A DNA stretch of 64,000 bases from Shewanella hanedai (GCF_007197645.1 NZ_VKGK01000005.1:62001-126000); one strand, 5' to 3'. Counted from the stretch's first letter, positions 45,137 through 55,100 are shown. Made by a program: numbers and translations. The notes: generated by a model from the letters alone, not told the origin.

Positions 45137-48100
45137 ATGGTTGATAGAAAAATAAAACTAAAGATTATTAATGACTTAGTTTGCCTCTGTTTTGTTTTTT
45201 TCATGTTGGTGAGTTTTTATACAGAGGCTTATGTATATGAACGAATGTTTGAAAAACTCGAGGATAGTCCGAATCAAATATTGAATGTAACAGAAACTGA
45301 AGATGGTTATATCTGGATAGCATGTAGCGAAGGCGTCATTCGATTTGATGGTTCTGAATCAAAACTCTATAACAATGTATCGAAAACAGAAACTAACTTA
45401 CCGATTGTTAAAGCTCTCTTACCATCAAAAGATGGAAGGATCTGGATTAGCAGTCAATACGGTTTATCCTTATTTGACCCGAAAACCGAAGAATTCCAAT
45501 ATATTCAATATCCTCATGATGTCACTACAACCAAGTTTTCAATTGAACAAATAAGCTACTTAGATGAAAATACCCTCATTTTACGTTCCAGAAAGAATGG
45601 CATTTATTATTATAATGTAAATAGTGACAATATTAATAAGGTCAGTTGGTTTGATAATAACAATTCACGCGAACTATGGCTTCAAGATGTCATCGTTTCA
45701 GAAAACAAAATATACCACATAACAAAGTCCACAGGTCTTACTGTCACCACGTTAGATTCAACTGATGACATCAGTTCGGTCGTGAACGTTGAAAACATAA
45801 CCCTTGATGATGACCGATTTATTAAAACCTATGTCAATAATCAAGGTGTTTGGTTGGCTGGTGAGAAATACTTATATTTGTATTCTCCTAGTTTAGAATT
45901 GGTAGGTCGCTTTAAATATCCCAAAAGTAAATTGAATGGCAGTGAACAGTATATAGTAACTGACATACTGGAATTTGAACCAAACGGTTTCATGTTATCG
46001 ACATTTTACTCTGGTATATTATCATTCAATAACAATAAGTTTGATCAGGATGTATCTGATGAAAATAATGTTACAACGTTATCATCAGATCAAAAGCTCC
46101 GTTTATTTAAAGATAGTTATAATTCTATTTGGAGTGCTGGCTTCGATTCATCTTTAGATCGTTATATACCAGAAGAGCAAGTAGTGACTAAGATTGTGCC
46201 TACTGGCAGTGGTCTTGATAAAACATCGACAGTCACAAATGCAATAATATTTAAAGACAATAACTTTTTGTTCGGTACACCTAATGGCATTGCTTTTAAT
46301 ATAGAACCTGACACAGTGGATGAGAACCAGCGTGAAGTAAATAACTTTACAGTTACATCATTTTTAAAAATAAAAAGTGAGTATTTTGCTGGTACATTTG
46401 ATGGCCTTTGGCGTTTAGATGATAAAGGTAGAATAGAACAACAATTGATTTTTTCAGATGAAGATGAAAGCTATGTATACAGTCTATATCTTGATGAAAA
46501 AAATCACCTTTGGATTGGCACCGATAATGGGTTGTTTAAGTCAACTCATCCTTACGATACAAAAGGTAATGTAAGTTTTGAACTTATAGAGAAAACATTC
46601 AGAACTAAAATTTATAGCATTGTTAATATTAATAATGATGAGGTGATAGTAAACACGAGTTCTTCTGATATATTAATAGTCGACAGTGAAACATCCGAGG
46701 TAAGAAAAGTTAAAGGAACCAGTGAATATATTGAAAAATCATTTGTAAGCATATTTGTTGATGAGAGATTGTGGGTTTCTACAGACAAAGGAATTACATC
46801 AATTAACCTTGTGTCAGGAGAAGTAAACAACTTCGTACCTCCAGCCAATTTTGGTGGGAAAATCATTTACAGCATGATACAAGCTCCTTTTAATAATGAG
46901 CTTTTTTTCTTGGGCACAAATAGAGGGTTGTTATTTTTCGACACGAATACCACTCAATTTAAAAAGGTATTTACAAATAGTGCATTAAATAAAATTGAAT
47001 TCACTGTAAATTCAGGATATGTACATGAAAATAATATTTATATGGGCACCGAAAGTGGTGTTGTCAGAATTGTCCCGGATCGAGTTACAGTGTTGTCTAC
47101 GCCCCCTAAAGTCAATATTTTAGAATTAGATACACTTTATGAACAAATGGAAGTCACATTTATAGAGTTAAATGAGCTTGAAAGTATTACTCTCCCTTAT
47201 GAGCAAAACTCATTTTTACTCAAGTTTTCAGCAATTAACTCTCCTCATGCGCATCTCTTAAAATATTCATATCGATTAAAAGGGATGTCGAATAGCTGGC
47301 TATACAGTCAGCACAGCTTTGAAGATGTTAATTTTGCACACCTTCCTTTCGGTACATACAGATTTCAAGTTAGATCAAGCTTTGATGAAATGGTGTGGAG
47401 TCCAATTAATGAATTGGAAATCGTCATCACGCCTCCTTGGTGGCGAAGTAATCTAGCCTACTTTATATACGTACTCATTTTCTCCCTGATCATTACCATA
47501 TTTTTGAGAGAGCGTATTCGCTCGATCCGAGCACTTATAGAGAAAAATAGACATCTTCGACTGAAATCGACCATTTTTGAAAATACATCTGAATCAATAT
47601 GCGTTGTTGATCATCAATTCCACGTAATAGAAAGCAACTCAGCCTACAATAATACCCTCGAATACGGATCAAATTCTACCAATGGCTCTAGGTTCAACAT
47701 TTTTGAAATTAACAATAACTCAGCTGAAATAACCAATAAAATAAAATCAGATCTCAATCGATTAGGCTCATGGCGAGGTGAGCTAGTCGTTACAACACAA
47801 TTAGGAAGGCTATTACCCATCCAGTTGTCTATCGACACGACAAGCAGGAATAGTAATTCAGCCAAAAGAGAGTATGTCTGTACCTTTAGTGATATCACAG
47901 ACCGGAAAAAGTATGAAGATGAGCTGAAGCAGCTCAGTTATTACGACAGTTTAACTCAACTCCCTAACCGAACTTTGTTTATGGAGCACTTAAATATAGC
48001 CCTTAAAAACTATGAGACTAAAGGGTTACTGTTTGCTATTGCTTATCTTGATTTGGATGATTTCAAGAAAGTGAATGATTTCTATGGGCATACCTATGGT

Positions 48101-49240
48101 GATGAACTGCTAGTCTTGGTGGGGAATCGATTGTCTGATAAATTCCAAAGCAAGATTTTAATATCACGTTTTGGTGGGGATGAGTTTTGCATTTTGTTTA
48201 ATCAACGGACAAAATCAAAAGATTTTCAGTTAACTCTCGATACATTCCTAAAAAGCCTGCATGAGAGTTTTACTACGTCTTTCTACATTGCCGAAAAAAG
48301 CACTAAGGTCAGAATATCTCCCTCTATTGGAGTGTCCATTTACCCTCACCATTCGAACAAGTTAGATTTACTCTTTAAATATGCCGATATTGCAATGTAT
48401 TCAGTGAAGCAATTAGGGGGAAATAACTACACCATATTCAGTGATGAAATGGTCACCAACATCGTCCCAAGAGTTGAAGTAGAAGTTGAACTCATTGAAG
48501 CAATAAAAAATGCTGAAATCGTCCCTTTTCTACAACCTATTGTTGACTCTGTCACTAATGACATCATCGCGTTTGAAGTGCTTGCAAGATGGATCCGCCC
48601 TGATGGCGATATCATAAGGCCAGACATATTTATCCCTGTGGCGGAAAAAACCGGTCTGATAGATGACGTATTTATCATTCTCTTTACACAAGTGGTCACA
48701 GCTTGGAAGGAGATTGAGGACAGTTTACAATCCACGTTGAGTTACATATCGTTTAATCTCAGTTCAAACCAAATTTACAGCAAAGCATTGGTCGATAAAA
48801 TAGAGGTTTTGGCCGAAAGTTTTAATATTACTCCTGGTAAAATTCTAATCGAGATCACCGAGTCTACTTTTATTGCTGATCCCATTAAGGCTAAACTTGC
48901 GCTCAACAGATTAAAGAAAATAGGTTTTAACATTGCACTGGACGATTTTGGTACGGGTCAGTCATCACTTACTCATTTAAAGGATTTTCCGGTAGATAAA
49001 ATCAAAATCGATAAGAGCTTTGTTAGTGTCATTCAAGAAGATGAAGACGTCGCTCATATTGTCGAATCCGTTATCCTCCTAGCTAAAAAGCTTCAACTTG
49101 GTGTCATTGTCGAAGGTGTGGAAACGGAACTTGAACTGAACAAGATAAATCTACTTGGAGGGCGCTATATTCAAGGCTATTACTATGGTAAACCTGAACC
49201 TATACGTCAGCTTATCTGCAAACACAATGGTCATGAATAG
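45137..49240 (+). CDS. Two-component-propeller sensor with PAS, GGDEF and EAL domains
   Basis: A 1367-residue membrane protein that probably both makes and breaks cyclic di-GMP. An N-terminal anchor or signal (LVCLCFVFFMLVSFYTEAY) is followed by a periplasmic propeller with repeats such as YIWIACSEGVIRFDGSE, RIWISSQYGLSLFDPKT and HLWIGTDNGLFKSTHP. A Y_Y_Y-type domain (about 690-760) and a membrane helix near 772-790 come next, then PAS (about 805-925), GGDEF with intact SRFGGDEF at about 1010-1016, and EAL (EVLARW near 1145, EITES, DDFGTGQSS, EGVE). No RxxD inhibitory site precedes GGDEF. Both enzymatic motifs look intact. Confidence 0.9.
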   Translation: MVDRKIKLKIINDLVCLCFVFFMLVSFYTEAYVYERMFEKLEDSPNQILNVTETEDGYIWIACSEGVIRFDGSESKLYNNVSKTETNLPIVKALLPSKDGRIWISSQYGLSLFDPKTEEFQYIQYPHDVTTTKFSIEQISYLDENTLILRSRKNGIYYYNVNSDNINKVSWFDNNNSRELWLQDVIVSENKIYHITKSTGLTVTTLDSTDDISSVVNVENITLDDDRFIKTYVNNQGVWLAGEKYLYLYSPSLELVGRFKYPKSKLNGSEQYIVTDILEFEPNGFMLSTFYSGILSFNNNKFDQDVSDENNVTTLSSDQKLRLFKDSYNSIWSAGFDSSLDRYIPEEQVVTKIVPTGSGLDKTSTVTNAIIFKDNNFLFGTPNGIAFNIEPDTVDENQREVNNFTVTSFLKIKSEYFAGTFDGLWRLDDKGRIEQQLIFSDEDESYVYSLYLDEKNHLWIGTDNGLFKSTHPYDTKGNVSFELIEKTFRTKIYSIVNINNDEVIVNTSSSDILIVDSETSEVRKVKGTSEYIEKSFVSIFVDERLWVSTDKGITSINLVSGEVNNFVPPANFGGKIIYSMIQAPFNNELFFLGTNRGLLFFDTNTTQFKKVFTNSALNKIEFTVNSGYVHENNIYMGTESGVVRIVPDRVTVLSTPPKVNILELDTLYEQMEVTFIELNELESITLPYEQNSFLLKFSAINSPHAHLLKYSYRLKGMSNSWLYSQHSFEDVNFAHLPFGTYRFQVRSSFDEMVWSPINELEIVITPPWWRSNLAYFIYVLIFSLIITIFLRERIRSIRALIEKNRHLRLKSTIFENTSESICVVDHQFHVIESNSAYNNTLEYGSNSTNGSRFNIFEINNNSAEITNKIKSDLNRLGSWRGELVVTTQLGRLLPIQLSIDTTSRNSNSAKREYVCTFSDITDRKKYEDELKQLSYYDSLTQLPNRTLFMEHLNIALKNYETKGLLFAIAYLDLDDFKKVNDFYGHTYGDELLVLVGNRLSDKFQSKILISRFGGDEFCILFNQRTKSKDFQLTLDTFLKSLHESFTTSFYIAEKSTKVRISPSIGVSIYPHHSNKLDLLFKYADIAMYSVKQLGGNNYTIFSDEMVTNIVPRVEVEVELIEAIKNAEIVPFLQPIVDSVTNDIIAFEVLARWIRPDGDIIRPDIFIPVAEKTGLIDDVFIILFTQVVTAWKEIEDSLQSTLSYISFNLSSNQIYSKALVDKIEVLAESFNITPGKILIEITESTFIADPIKAKLALNRLKKIGFNIALDDFGTGQSSLTHLKDFPVDKIKIDKSFVSVIQEDEDVAHIVESVILLAKKLQLGVIVEGVETELELNKINLLGGRYIQGYYYGKPEPIRQLICKHNGHE

Positions 49241-49267
49241 TGTAATTAAGATGTGTAGGCTAACAGC

Positions 49268-49300
49268 CTGCCACTCAATTAAGTTGCTATTGAGTGGCAG
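49268..49300. other. Perfect 12-base-pair hairpin between convergent genes
   Basis: CTGCCACTCAAT at 49268-49279 and ATTGAGTGGCAG at 49289-49300 pair with a 9-base loop. There is no T-run on either side, so it may protect 3' ends or terminate in another way. Confidence 0.6.
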
Positions 49301-49313
49301 TAAGCAAGAACTG

Positions 49314-49673
49314 TTAATCAATTAACGGACTGTCATTATCTTCATCAACTAAATGTTCTTTCTGTGCTTTTGCATGTTCAGCACGATGAGCCAAAGGCTT
49401 TTCTTTTTTCTTAATGAGTAGACGTTCTAGTCGTGAGAATGCTTCATTAACACCTTCCATTAACTCTTTCGATTCTCCGTTTGAATCGGTTTGCCCAAGA
49501 TTAGATTTAGTTGCTATTTCAACCATAAATTTATGGTCTTCTTCAAACTTCATGAATACATCAATGCTGGTAAAAGATATTTTAAATTTATCAAATTTAG
49601 AGAACATATTTTCAATGTGTTCTTCTAGATAGTCTGGTAGTTCAAAATCTCGTGTGCTGATCTTAATTTTCAT
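49314..49673 (-). CDS. Ribosome hibernation factor, HPF/RaiA family
   Basis: A 119-residue protein with MKIKISTRDFELPDYLEEHI, then a KxMVEI strand and a lysine-rich C-terminus (LERLLIKKKEKPLAHRAEHA). The HPF/RaiA fold binds the 30S subunit and inactivates ribosomes in stationary phase or cold. It is the short form, without the C-terminal dimerising domain of long HPF. The acidic tail (EDNDSPLID) is unusual and probably flexible. GAGATTATT precedes the start. Confidence 0.85.
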   Translation of the reverse strand: MKIKISTRDFELPDYLEEHIENMFSKFDKFKISFTSIDVFMKFEEDHKFMVEIATKSNLGQTDSNGESKELMEGVNEAFSRLERLLIKKKEKPLAHRAEHAKAQKEHLVDEDNDSPLID

Positions 49674-49906
49674 AATAATCTCATAATGTCACATAGTTTG
49701 TGTCTATTAAAATGAACCTAAATCAAAATATATTATGTGACGAATGTCACATTTACAACTCTGTTAACTTGCCAATAACCAATGAATAACGATGAACTGT
49801 AAAATGGTATCAAGTCGACCCTTTAATTAAGTTTAAGCAAGAGTTGTTAAGTACAAACACAACTCTTTGTTAATTAAGTTAATTCAAGTTAGTTTGGTTT
49901 TACAAG

Positions 49907-50923
49907 TTAGGGTGTAATATCATTGATTAAACTGGGTAAAGAGTTAATGGCATAGAAAGTCAGAAAAAAACTGATATCTAAATCATCGGGAGTGAAATCA
50001 ATATAAAAGTGAAATGGATTAATATCGTTGTCTGATCCATTTAAATTGTAAGGGTTGTAACGGTAAAAAGGATTAGATAGGAAAGCCAGTTCCTCTTTTA
50101 GTGGTGGGGTTAAATGACGTGCTAATGAGTTATTAAACAATATGGGGTTAAATCTATCATCTGAAAGGTAGAATATGTCGCCGTATTGTAACGTTCCAGA
50201 TTCTAAGTTGCCGACAACATCTGCATCTTGTTGATTATCTGTATCTGACACAAATTCACCTTCAAGGTTATAATTTGTAATTAGCTTGGCGTTTTCTTTA
50301 ACTTGTTCCTCGCCTTGAGCATTGCTTAAGTAACGATAAATATTGTTGTTTATACCTGTCGCATCAAACACCGTACTGTCTAATCCTGACTGTAAGGCTG
50401 ATGCTGTTGCCAGCCCGCCACCTAAACTGTGACCGGTGAGTTTGACATCATATGCGGGATAGCGAGTTTTGATACTACTCGCGAGTGCCATAGCTTGAAC
50501 ATATTGCAGAGGGAATTCGCCAGCGGTCAGTCCGCCGTCGGTCACCCAATCAGATGTGCCCAACTCACTTCCTCTGTAGGCGATGATTATCTGTGAGCCT
50601 GTAGTAAAGACAACGGCGTTAAAGCCAGAATCCTTGGCATGTTCCTCGAGTCGTGACCAGCCGGAAGGTGTTTGGTTGCTGGTATAAGCGGCCTCAGCAA
50701 ACTCCAGCATATGCAGTGCTTCTTGAGCTTGATTGACTGATGGCGGATTGTTACTGGGGTAGATAGTTCCGGTATTACTGCCGGTAAAATTATAATTTGG
50801 GTTGCCTATGCTATTAAAGAAACCGATGAAGTTTTCAGTATCATTAGCAAGCACTGGCGAGCTGATATACAAAAGTGAAATCATGGCAGTAACAAAGCCC
50901 AATCGTATTTTTTTGTACAGCAT
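49907..50923 (-). CDS. Secreted class 3-like lipase
   Basis: A 338-residue alpha/beta-hydrolase with a signal peptide (MLYKKIRLGFVTAMISLLYI, cleaved near residue 27). GHSLGGGLATASAL carries the nucleophile Ser of the lipase pentapeptide GxSxG, preceded by VVFTTGSQIIIAYRGSELGT, the family 3 signature. A likely catalytic Asp and His are in the C-terminal half (for example FHFYIDFTP), but I cannot assign them firmly. Periplasmic or secreted. GGAGAATAA precedes the start. Confidence 0.85.
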   Translation of the reverse strand: MLYKKIRLGFVTAMISLLYISSPVLANDTENFIGFFNSIGNPNYNFTGSNTGTIYPSNNPPSVNQAQEALHMLEFAEAAYTSNQTPSGWSRLEEHAKDSGFNAVVFTTGSQIIIAYRGSELGTSDWVTDGGLTAGEFPLQYVQAMALASSIKTRYPAYDVKLTGHSLGGGLATASALQSGLDSTVFDATGINNNIYRYLSNAQGEEQVKENAKLITNYNLEGEFVSDTDNQQDADVVGNLESGTLQYGDIFYLSDDRFNPILFNNSLARHLTPPLKEELAFLSNPFYRYNPYNLNGSDNDINPFHFYIDFTPDDLDISFFLTFYAINSLPSLINDITP

Positions 50924-51472
50924 ATGTTTATTCTCCAGTTTATTTTATTAGTTTAATCGTTAAATATAAGTCTTACACTTAACTTTGTGTGCTTATTATA
51001 TGTACAGACTTATAGTCTGTCGTTCAAATTAATTAGGTTATACTTTGGTCGAATGAATATGAGGTGGCTTGTTAATGCCCATGAAAAATATAGAAAATAA
51101 ATGTGAAAACAAAATAAATTAAAATTGTTCTTAAGTATCAACTTTGACTTTAGTCTAATATATTTAGCTCTTATTTTTATTTGGTCAGTGATTGATGTTT
51201 AACTAATAAACTTGTATTAGGTGCAGTTTAATTTAAATGTATTACAACTTGTTTAGTTCTATTTACATAGGTATTACGCTAGTTTTTTAATTCCTGCACT
51301 CTCTATTGAGAGGCTAGCTAAATCAAGATCACCTATGAAGAAAGTCTTTGACGTTATGTCTATTTGTCCCCTAATAGCCTTCGTTTAATTAGGGGGGGAT
51401 GTATGCTAGGTTTAGGGGGATGTCTTAGGCATGTGTTTATATTTAGTCTGCAGAGAAAAATAGGAGTTATTG
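50924..51472. other. Long AT-rich intergenic region upstream of the cupin gene
   Basis: A 549-base gap between divergent genes; no supported frame. Its last 110 bases hold CCCCTAAT at 51368-51375, ATTAGGGG at 51388-51395 (an inverted pair) and a second AGGGGGATGT at 51414-51423, with GATGT repeats 21 bases apart. This looks like a control region for the cupin gene. Confidence 0.5.
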
Positions 51473-51970
51473 ATGAAACCAGTGATCAATCTTAACCAGC
51501 TGTCAGATGGTTTCGAAAGTAAACAAGGCAAGTTTGCCGAAACGTATTACTCAGTGAGCGATAAAATTGGGGCAAAGAAACTGGGTTACAGTGTCTCAGT
51601 GCTAGCGCCTGGTAACCGAGTTTGTCCCTTTCATAATCATAGAGTTAACGAAGAGATGTTTTTGATATTGGCAGGAAAGGGCACTTTGCGTTTCGGCGAC
51701 CAAGAGTATGACGTAGTGCCAATGGATATTATTGCCTGTCCACCAGGTGGAAGGGAGGTTGCACATCAGATCATCAACACCGGTGATGAAGATTTACGCT
51801 ATTTGTGCCTCGGTACCAATGAGCCTGTTGATATTTGTGAGTACCCTGATTCTGATAAAATACTGGCAATGACAAGCCAAGCTGGCCAGAGCAAGTTAAG
51901 GCACATTAGTCGGGCAAGTGATGCCAAGGATTACTATGACGGTGAAACGGATGCATTGGCTCCTGATTGA
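51473..51970 (+). CDS. Cupin domain protein
   Basis: A 165-residue single cupin. CPFHNHRVNEEMFLILAGKG supplies the first metal-binding motif (two His and a Glu), and GGREVAHQIINTGDEDLRYL the second. Cupins bind a metal and have many roles; the NTGDEDLRYLCLGT segment resembles sugar-isomerase-like cupins. AGGAGTTATTG gives a strong ribosome binding site. A TTG just upstream is in frame but less likely. It is monocistronic. Confidence 0.85.
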   Translation: MKPVINLNQLSDGFESKQGKFAETYYSVSDKIGAKKLGYSVSVLAPGNRVCPFHNHRVNEEMFLILAGKGTLRFGDQEYDVVPMDIIACPPGGREVAHQIINTGDEDLRYLCLGTNEPVDICEYPDSDKILAMTSQAGQSKLRHISRASDAKDYYDGETDALAPD

Positions 51971-52014
51971 GCGCATCCTTTTCCCAGTAAATAATCTACA
52001 GAGAATAGAGAGAA

Positions 52015-52044
52015 AAGAGTATTAATGCTTGAATTAATACTCTT
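52015..52044. other. Perfect 12-base-pair hairpin between convergent cupin and lipoprotein genes
   Basis: AAGAGTATTAAT at 52015-52026 and ATTAATACTCTT at 52033-52044 pair around GCTTGA. Read on the minus strand it is followed by TTCTCTC, so it may act as a weak terminator for the lipoprotein gene. Confidence 0.6.
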
Positions 52045-52064
52045 GGTTAAGCATAAAATTGGCG

Positions 52065-52271
52065 TTAACTTTTATGGTCAAAATACAGCTGAGCTCGCTC
52101 AATTTCAGCTTTAGTGGCGGTATAGGTATGCTCGGATGGCTCACTTAGTGATATAGCTGCAGTTTTATTAACATGCAAAGTCACGTCAGGATCAGTCGAT
52201 TGAAATGATGTGGAGGCGGTGCAGGCAGACAATAGGGCTAAAATGGGTATCGAGAGTACTTTGAAGCTCAT
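52065..52271 (-). CDS. Small lipoprotein
   Basis: A 68-residue protein with a signal peptide ending in the lipobox LLSAC (MSFKVLSIPILALLSACTAS), so the mature lipoprotein begins at Cys17. The mature part is about 52 residues, Thr/Ser-rich then charged at the end (AEIERAQLYFDHKS). Not recognised. Probably attached to the inner or outer membrane; no neighbour suggests a role. Confidence 0.7.
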   Translation of the reverse strand: MSFKVLSIPILALLSACTASTSFQSTDPDVTLHVNKTAAISLSEPSEHTYTATKAEIERAQLYFDHKS

Positions 52272-52493
52272 GAATTATTCCTTCATTTCTTGTAAGTGAT
52301 TATTATTGTTATCTTATTAAAGTTTATAGATTCAAGTGAATTTTGGAAAACGATATAGGCGTTATTTTTCACCTTCATTCCTTTGTATAATCGAACATCA
52401 AGCATACTTGCTTTGTTGCTTAAAAGCGTGCCAAATGTAAGGCTAATTGGTTAAAAGTTGCAGAGTGTTTACCGCAACATGGAGATGCTAATC

Positions 52494-53369
52494 ATGCCAA
52501 AACCTAGAAATAATCTTGCGCGTTTAAAAAGAAAAAGCAAAACGTCCAATAACACAGAGTTTACTCAGATGAGACTTCGGTTTCCCGACCGGCTTAATAT
52601 TGTCAGTGAAGGAGACTCTTGGTTTGCCTATCCGCCTAAATGGCTCATTGCAGGTAAGCCGTCAAACTTAATTAGTCACATTAGCGAGTGGACCCGTGGT
52701 AAAGCGAACTTTTACTCTATGGCTTCTAATGGCGATGAAGCGGTTGATATGATTTCTGGCAAACAGAAACATCAATTAGTTGATGTGTTTAGATGGCACA
52801 CAAAAAGAAATAATAGAAAGCCTGTCGATCTATTATTGTTTAGTGGCGGGGGGAACGATGTTGTTGGGCATAATGATTTTGACCGTTTTTTAAATAGTGA
52901 TGGTGCAAGTTATACCACTGCAGAGCAATGTATAAACACTTCTCGATTAGACCGCAAAATCAAACAAATCGGATTAGCATATCAAGAGCTTTTAGATATT
53001 CGAGATCACTACAGTCCTGAGACAATCGTGATCACACATACTTATGATTACCCTTTTCCGTCACTCGTTGGAGGCCACTTCTTAGGTGGATTGATTAAAA
53101 CCCAAGCCTGGATGAAAAGGTTTATGGATGAGGTCAATATTAAGGAAGATCTACAGGCCGATGTCATTAAAATATTCATGGAGAAGATAGGCGATGAAAT
53201 ACTGAGTATCAGTCATGAAAGAGAGAAGTTTATCGTGGTTGATACCAAGGGAACATTGAATGGTAAAAGTGAATGGCTAAATGAAATTCACCCAACGTCT
53301 GATGGTTTTAAGGAGATAGCATTAAAAATATTCGACAAAATGGCTGATGAATTTCCAACCCTTAGATAA
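52494..53369 (+). CDS. SGNH/GDSL-like hydrolase without a signal peptide
   Basis: A 291-residue protein. NIVSEGDSWFAYPP contains the GDS nucleophile block, LLLFSGGGNDVVGHNDF the block III GxND, and EIHPTSDGFKEIA the block V His of the SGNH fold. The N-terminus is basic (KPRNNLARLKRKSKTS) and not a signal peptide. Substrate unknown; esters or carbohydrate acyl groups are possible. ATG at 52494 is used, with GGAG nine bases before it; two upstream in-frame starts exist. Confidence 0.75.
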   Translation: MPKPRNNLARLKRKSKTSNNTEFTQMRLRFPDRLNIVSEGDSWFAYPPKWLIAGKPSNLISHISEWTRGKANFYSMASNGDEAVDMISGKQKHQLVDVFRWHTKRNNRKPVDLLLFSGGGNDVVGHNDFDRFLNSDGASYTTAEQCINTSRLDRKIKQIGLAYQELLDIRDHYSPETIVITHTYDYPFPSLVGGHFLGGLIKTQAWMKRFMDEVNIKEDLQADVIKIFMEKIGDEILSISHEREKFIVVDTKGTLNGKSEWLNEIHPTSDGFKEIALKIFDKMADEFPTLR

Positions 53370-53412
53370 TGCCACTTGTTGACCAATACTGTCACAGCAA
53401 AATTTACTAAAT

Positions 53413-53452
53413 AAAAAACCGCAATCCTTTAAACTGGAACTGCGGTTTTTTT
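53413..53452. terminator. Bidirectional terminator between the SGNH gene and purC
   Basis: AAAAACCGCA and TGCGGTTTTT pair around a 17-base loop, with seven T residues on one side and six A residues on the other. It serves two convergent genes. Confidence 0.82.
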
Positions 53453-53526
53453 ATGGGTAATAGCTCACTAAATCACGAACCATTTACGACAGATTAGCTC
53501 AACAACATTCAGATAAATTGAATGTG

Positions 53527-54633
53527 TTATGCAGTGATTAATTGATATTCATCACGCAGAATATCAATAATATCCTGTTTAGGATCTTCACTAATTATCA
53601 GTTTTTTACCGATCACTTTCTCGGCAATACTCACATAGGTGTTAGAGATATCCATCATAACTGATTGTGGAAGCTTATTATCGGCAGCGAGTGCAAAACG
53701 CTCTGGCATGCGCTCTTTGTTTAACAAGATATCTGGATCTGGGAAGTGGTTCAGTAGCCACTGTCTGAAGCCTTCTTTCGACTTTTCGATGATCTTGCCA
53801 TCGCGATGGGCGGGACCATCCCAGATCCGTGAGCTGTCAGGTGTGCCAACTTCATCCATATAGATAAGCTTGTCGGTACCGTTAGCATCTTTAACATAAC
53901 CAAATTCAAATTTAGTATCGATAAAGATTTGATCTTGTGTGGCAAGTGCATCACTGATCACTGCAAAACCTTCTTTTAGCAGCTTTTCATACAGATCAAT
54001 ATCTGACGGACTATGGAAATTAAACCCTTCGAAATGACGTTCAAGATCGGCGCGAGATATATTGACGTCATCGGCTTCAGGTACGCCTTCAAGTCCCGTT
54101 AATACACCTTTTGTTGATGGTGTGATTAATAGTTCAGGTAGCTTCTGATCTTTCTCTAATCCTTCAGGCAGAGTTATACCACAAAACTCACGTTCACCTT
54201 TAGTGTAAGCACGCCACATTGAGCCTGTGATGTACTGTCTGGCGATGGCTTCAACCATTACTGGCTTTGCTTTTTGAACAATCCATACGAAAGGATGTGG
54301 CACATCGAGAATATGGCTGTCGGCTAACCCTTTCTCTTTAAATAGCTTGAACCAGTGATTCGAGATAGCATTTAGCGCAGCTCCTTTACCAGGAACACCA
54401 TTGAGGCCATCTTCACCTTGCCAGATACAATCAAATGCTGAAATTCGGTCACTGATGACCATAATGGCAAGTGGCGTGTCGGCTGGAACGTTGTAATTTT
54501 TTTCTTTGATCAAGCGCTCGCTATCTTGCTCTGTTAGCCAGTAAACACTGCGAACTTTACCTGAATGAACGGCCTTATCTGTACGAATAGGAAGATCATC
54601 ATTAACAGCTAGAACTTTATTAGAGAGATTCAT
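53527..54633 (-). CDS. purC: SAICAR synthetase, long form
   Basis: A 368-residue enzyme of de novo purine synthesis that joins aspartate to [48 protein letters not shown] and [16 protein letters not shown] are family motifs. The length is that of the larger form seen in Shewanella and Vibrio rather than the 237-residue E. coli enzyme. The 5' region contains TGTTGC and GCAACA as a hairpin at 54678-54694, which does not match the E. coli PurR site. Confidence 0.92.
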   Translation of the reverse strand: MNLSNKVLAVNDDLPIRTDKAVHSGKVRSVYWLTEQDSERLIKEKNYNVPADTPLAIMVISDRISAFDCIWQGEDGLNGVPGKGAALNAISNHWFKLFKEKGLADSHILDVPHPFVWIVQKAKPVMVEAIARQYITGSMWRAYTKGEREFCGITLPEGLEKDQKLPELLITPSTKGVLTGLEGVPEADDVNISRADLERHFEGFNFHSPSDIDLYEKLLKEGFAVISDALATQDQIFIDTKFEFGYVKDANGTDKLIYMDEVGTPDSSRIWDGPAHRDGKIIEKSKEGFRQWLLNHFPDPDILLNKERMPERFALAADNKLPQSVMMDISNTYVSIAEKVIGKKLIISEDPKQDIIDILRDEYQLITA

Positions 54634-54834
54634 AGGGTCTTTTATTCATTGGATGATTTCGGCGGGAATTGTAGCAGATGTTGCTGGTTGCAACAGCTTT
54701 TTAGGGGCAGAAACACAGTCGTAAACAGTGTTTTTTGTTTAACAGATAAACATTGGCATATAAGCTTAAAAAGTATTAATTTTTAGGGGGTTGGTGATAG
54801 AAGTTTAAATGAAAAGATGCGGGGTTATATTGTT
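54634..54834. other. Upstream region of purC
   Basis: About 200 bases with a short hairpin (TGTTGC/GCAACA at 54678-54694) in the probable purC leader. No promoter could be assigned with confidence. Confidence 0.35.
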
Positions 54835-55100
54835 ATACCAATTCCATTAATAATGTGATCTTTCAGCGGGAGTTCAAAGCCCTGTAGGCAAGACGGAGGC
54901 TTGAAGCTAATAGTTATTCTATATCAAAAGCCTCTAACGTAGCATAAAGGGCTTTGAAACCCGCACTACGTGAGCCTCTCAGGCATTCCACTTCTGCTTT
55001 ACATTAACTTAAAAGGGAATAACCATTTCTTCATCAATGTGCCTTAAATTAAAAAGCCTGAGCGGCTCTGAATTGATCACTTATTTAATGGAACTGGTAT
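54835..55100. mobile_element. MITE-like element with imperfect terminal inverted repeats
   Basis: The 26-base arms at 54835-54860 and 55075-55100 are inverted copies with four mismatches (outer part ATACCARTTCCATTAA, inner part GTGATC). Inside lies another inverted pair, GCGGGAGTTCAAAGCCCT at about 54866-54883 with its partner near 54945-54963. No open reading frame fits inside. TTA flanks the element on both sides if the ends are read as TACC...GGTA, a possible target duplication. Length is about 266 bases. Confidence 0.75.

Noticed and set aside
54678..54694. PurR-type operator before purC
   Set aside because: TGTTGC-N5-GCAACA is a symmetrical site, but it does not match the PurR consensus ACGCAAACGTTTGCGT as I remember it.
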